Below, piece after piece: positions 5,077 through 6,609 of a DNA stretch of 6,609 bases. A model generated the notes under the pieces. It was not told where the DNA came from. It saw nothing but the letters and a program-made list of their open reading frames with translations, and did not search any database. The position numbers and the translations under genes were made by a program. The stretch comes from Parafilimonas sp. (GTDB lineage: Bacteria; Bacteroidota; Bacteroidia; Chitinophagales; Chitinophagaceae), in NCBI GenBank assembly GCA_023251275.1, contig JAHEZC010000150.1, positions 1-6,609 of the forward strand, written 5' to 3'. Within the stretch, counting starts at the first letter, position 1. Every line of letters starts with the position of its first letter.

Positions 5077-5718
5077 TTACTGCTGTGCCATTCCTTCCCA
5101 ATTGGCAGGATCTTTTCTCCATTTCATCAGCACCTGTTCTGTTTCGCTGTTTACGATTCCTTTTTCCAATGCAAGTTTAATAAGCGTGTTATAATTGCTC
5201 AACGATTTAAATGTTATCCCTGCATCTGCAAAATCCTTTTCTGCTATATCAAACCCATAATTAAAAATTGAAACCATGCCAATCACTTCAATGTCTGCGT
5301 TTCGCAATATATCCACCACCTGTAAACTGCTTTTGCCTGTTGAAATCAAATCTTCCACCACAACGGTCTTTTGTCCCTTTTCAAAATAACCCTCTACCTG
5401 GTTGCCTAATCCATGCTCTTTGGGTTTTGGACGAACATATATAAAAGGCAGTTTCAACTGGTCAGCAGCCATGGCACCCCACGCAATACCGGCAGTAGCC
5501 ACACCTGCAAGCAATGACGCATCAGGAAATTGTTCAAATATCACATTGCACAATTCGCTCTTGATAAAATCACGCACATAAGGGAATGACAACACTTTCC
5601 TGTTATCACAGTAGATAGGGCTTTTCCATCCGCTTGCCCATGTAAAAGGTTTCGCGGGGCTTAACTTCACCGCACCCACCTGCAATAACTTTTCAGCCAC
5701 CGCTTTTTCATTCGTCAT
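5077..5718 (-). CDS. pyrE: Orotate phosphoribosyltransferase
   Basis: A complete 213-residue enzyme that joins orotate to PRPP to give orotidine 5'-phosphate, the fifth step of de novo UMP synthesis. The PRPP-binding motif of type I phosphoribosyltransferases is TVVVEDLISTGKS (118-130), with the acidic pair E122-D123. The mobile catalytic loop is YVRPKPKEHGLGNQVEG (94-110), with K98, K100 and H102. Upstream, FTWASGWKSPIYCDNR (25-40) matches the OPRTase orotate-site signature with the usual Ser/Gly/Lys pattern. Length is normal. ATG 5718 starts a well-formed N-terminal helix; no Shine-Dalgarno is seen. A -7-like element sits 4 bp from the start. The gene heads a probable minus-strand run with the HMA-like and GNAT genes and is divergent from the Nudix gene. 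No pyrimidine attenuator or PyrR-type leader is visible. Confidence 0.96.
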   Translation of the reverse strand: MTNEKAVAEKLLQVGAVKLSPAKPFTWASGWKSPIYCDNRKVLSFPYVRDFIKSELCNVIFEQFPDASLLAGVATAGIAWGAMAADQLKLPFIYVRPKPKEHGLGNQVEGYFEKGQKTVVVEDLISTGKSSLQVVDILRNADIEVIGMVSIFNYGFDIAEKDFADAGITFKSLSNYNTLIKLALEKGIVNSETEQVLMKWRKDPANWEGMAQQ

Positions 5719-5722
5719 GATG

Positions 5723-5730
5723 CGAAGATA
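5723..5730 (-). promoter_or_regulatory. -7-like element of pyrE
   Basis: On the minus strand TATCTTCG (one mismatch to TAnnTTTG) ends only four bases before the pyrE ATG. No convincing TTTG is seen 17-23 nt upstream. If used, the message would start at or within a few bases of the start codon, as at gltX. Confidence 0.35.
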
Positions 5731-5788
5731 AGTTTCGAATGCAGATTTTGAGATTGTAAATTGCGTATAATTTCAAATTATTACAGTT

Positions 5789-6205
5789 ATGCCTGTTAAA
5801 ATAATAGCTGCCGGCGGTTTGGTTATAAATGAAAAAAAAGAGTTGCTCATGATCTTTCGCCGCGGCAAATGGGACCTGCCAAAAGGAAAATTGGATAAAG
5901 GTGAAAGGCCGGAGGAATGTGCTTTGCGTGAAGTGAAAGAGGAGACTGGAATTATGAATTTGGAATTAGGAAATTCAGCAGGGTTAACTTACCACAAATA
6001 TTTTGATACACATCTACATAAAGATGTACTTAAAGAAACTCATTGGTTTGCGATGAAAGCAAACAGCAGTGCAAAATTGATTCCGCAGGCAGAAGAAGAT
6101 ATTGAACAGATTGTCTGGGCTGATGAAAATAAATTGAAAGAATGTTTAAAGAATACTTATCCCAATATCATTGAAATCATTGGAAAATTCAAAGAAGATA
6201 ATTAA
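5789..6205 (+). CDS. Nudix hydrolase
   Basis: A 138-residue single-domain Nudix protein that cleaves a nucleoside-diphosphate-linked substrate with Mg2+ or Mn2+. The Nudix box is complete: G33-x5-E39-x7-R47-E48-V49-x-E51-E52-x-G54-I55, with the metal-binding glutamates present. Before it, RRGKWDLPKGKLDKGE (24-39) is the form seen in NTP and diadenosine-polyphosphate hydrolases, in which W28 and the PKG turn shape the entry to the site. The specific substrate (8-oxo-dGTP, Ap4A, NDP-sugar or other) cannot be told from the sequence. The N-terminus MPVKIIAAGGLVIN gives the expected first strand, supporting ATG 5789. It is divergent from pyrE across 70 bp; a TATAAT-like stretch (5766-5771) lies upstream, but a clear Bacteroidota promoter is not evident. 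It converges on the helicase gene 45 bp downstream. Confidence 0.93.
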   Translation: MPVKIIAAGGLVINEKKELLMIFRRGKWDLPKGKLDKGERPEECALREVKEETGIMNLELGNSAGLTYHKYFDTHLHKDVLKETHWFAMKANSSAKLIPQAEEDIEQIVWADENKLKECLKNTYPNIIEIIGKFKEDN

Positions 6206-6250
6206 TCCGACCAACAAAAAGCGTTTTAATAATTATATTTCTGCCGGCTG

Positions 6251-6609
6251 TCAACGATGCCTTACTGTTCGATATTGCTGCCTGTTCTGCGATCGCCTTG
6301 TTCGCGGATTATAAGCAGGCACAGCGCCAAGCCTGTCAGGCGGCGATGCTTTATCCACTTCTTTGCCAAGCATTCTTTCTATCGCAGCAAAACGGCTTTG
6401 TTCTTTTTCACTGATAAGTGTAAATGCCATACCATCTGCTTCAGCCCTTGCTGTACGGCCAATCCGATGCACATAATCTTCGCCATCATGCGGCACATCA
6501 TAATTGATCACCACATCAATGGTGTCTATATCAATCCCGCGTGACAATACATCAGTAGCAACGAGTACAGGTATGCGCCCGCTTTTAAAGCCCTGCAATT
6601 TTTCTTCAC
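6251..6609 (-). CDS. DEAD-box ATP-dependent RNA helicase, C-terminal part
   Basis: The frame is open to the right edge and ends at TGA 6253-6251, so about the last 118 residues of a larger protein (typically 370-600 aa) are visible. The second RecA-like domain is recognisable. Motif V is [13 protein letters not shown] and motif VI is [11 protein letters not shown], with the two arginines of HRIGR that contact ATP. The preceding [14 protein letters not shown] matches the family's QREExLxxFrxG segment. After the domain comes a short Arg/Gln-rich tail (about 20 residues) likely to add non-specific RNA binding. Such helicases remodel structured RNA, for example in ribosome assembly or cold adaptation; which paralogue this is cannot be decided without motifs Q and I-IV. 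The true start lies outside the window. Confidence 0.93.
   Translation of the reverse strand, partial: EEKLQGFKSGRIPVLVATDVLSRGIDIDTIDVVINYDVPHDGEDYVHRIGRTARAEADGMAFTLISEKEQSRFAAIERMLGKEVDKASPPDRLGAVPAYNPRTRRSQNRQQYRTVRHR

Noticed and set aside
6206..6250. Terminator between the Nudix and helicase genes
   Set aside because: Only a weak AAAAGCGTTTT palindrome is present, too unstable to call an intrinsic terminator.

Overview
This AT-rich window looks like a chromosomal housekeeping segment from a member of Bacteroidota, possibly near Chitinophagaceae/Sphingobacteria. The lineage call is an inference. It rests on promoter elements resembling the Bacteroidota TTTG / TAnnTTTG type, the near absence of Shine-Dalgarno sequences, and the character of the proteins. 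I see no insertion sequence, prophage, CRISPR array, tRNA or rRNA gene.

Layout, left to right. Positions 1-1269 (minus) are the N-terminal five-sixths or so of glutamyl-tRNA synthetase (gltX), cut by the left edge. Positions 1270-1431 hold the gltX promoter and a two-tier hairpin. A 53-codon conserved-looking small gene (1432-1593, plus) carries the only strong Shine-Dalgarno sequence noticed. Tyrosyl-tRNA synthetase (tyrS, 1816-3093, plus) is complete. The 336-bp gap that follows (3094-3429) is the least explained part. It holds a consensus DnaA box with two degenerate partners, a Bacteroidota-type promoter, a candidate structured RNA of about 160 nt ending in a U-rich tract, and a separate -7 element for the next gene.

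An alpha/beta hydrolase (3430-4086, plus) converges, 3 bp apart, on a minus-strand run: pyrE (5718-5077), a secreted heavy-metal-associated (HMA-like) protein (5035-4628) and a GNAT acetyltransferase (4605-4090). A Nudix hydrolase (5789-6205, plus) is divergent from pyrE. The C-terminal part of a DEAD-box RNA helicase (6609-6251, minus) runs off the right edge.

Functionally the window combines translation (GluRS, TyrRS), pyrimidine nucleotide synthesis (PyrE), nucleotide housekeeping (Nudix), RNA remodelling (helicase) and small accessory enzymes. I see no dedicated defence or biosynthetic system. The best candidate for something undescribed is the structured RNA between tyrS and the hydrolase; the 53-aa CxC protein and its leader hairpin come second.
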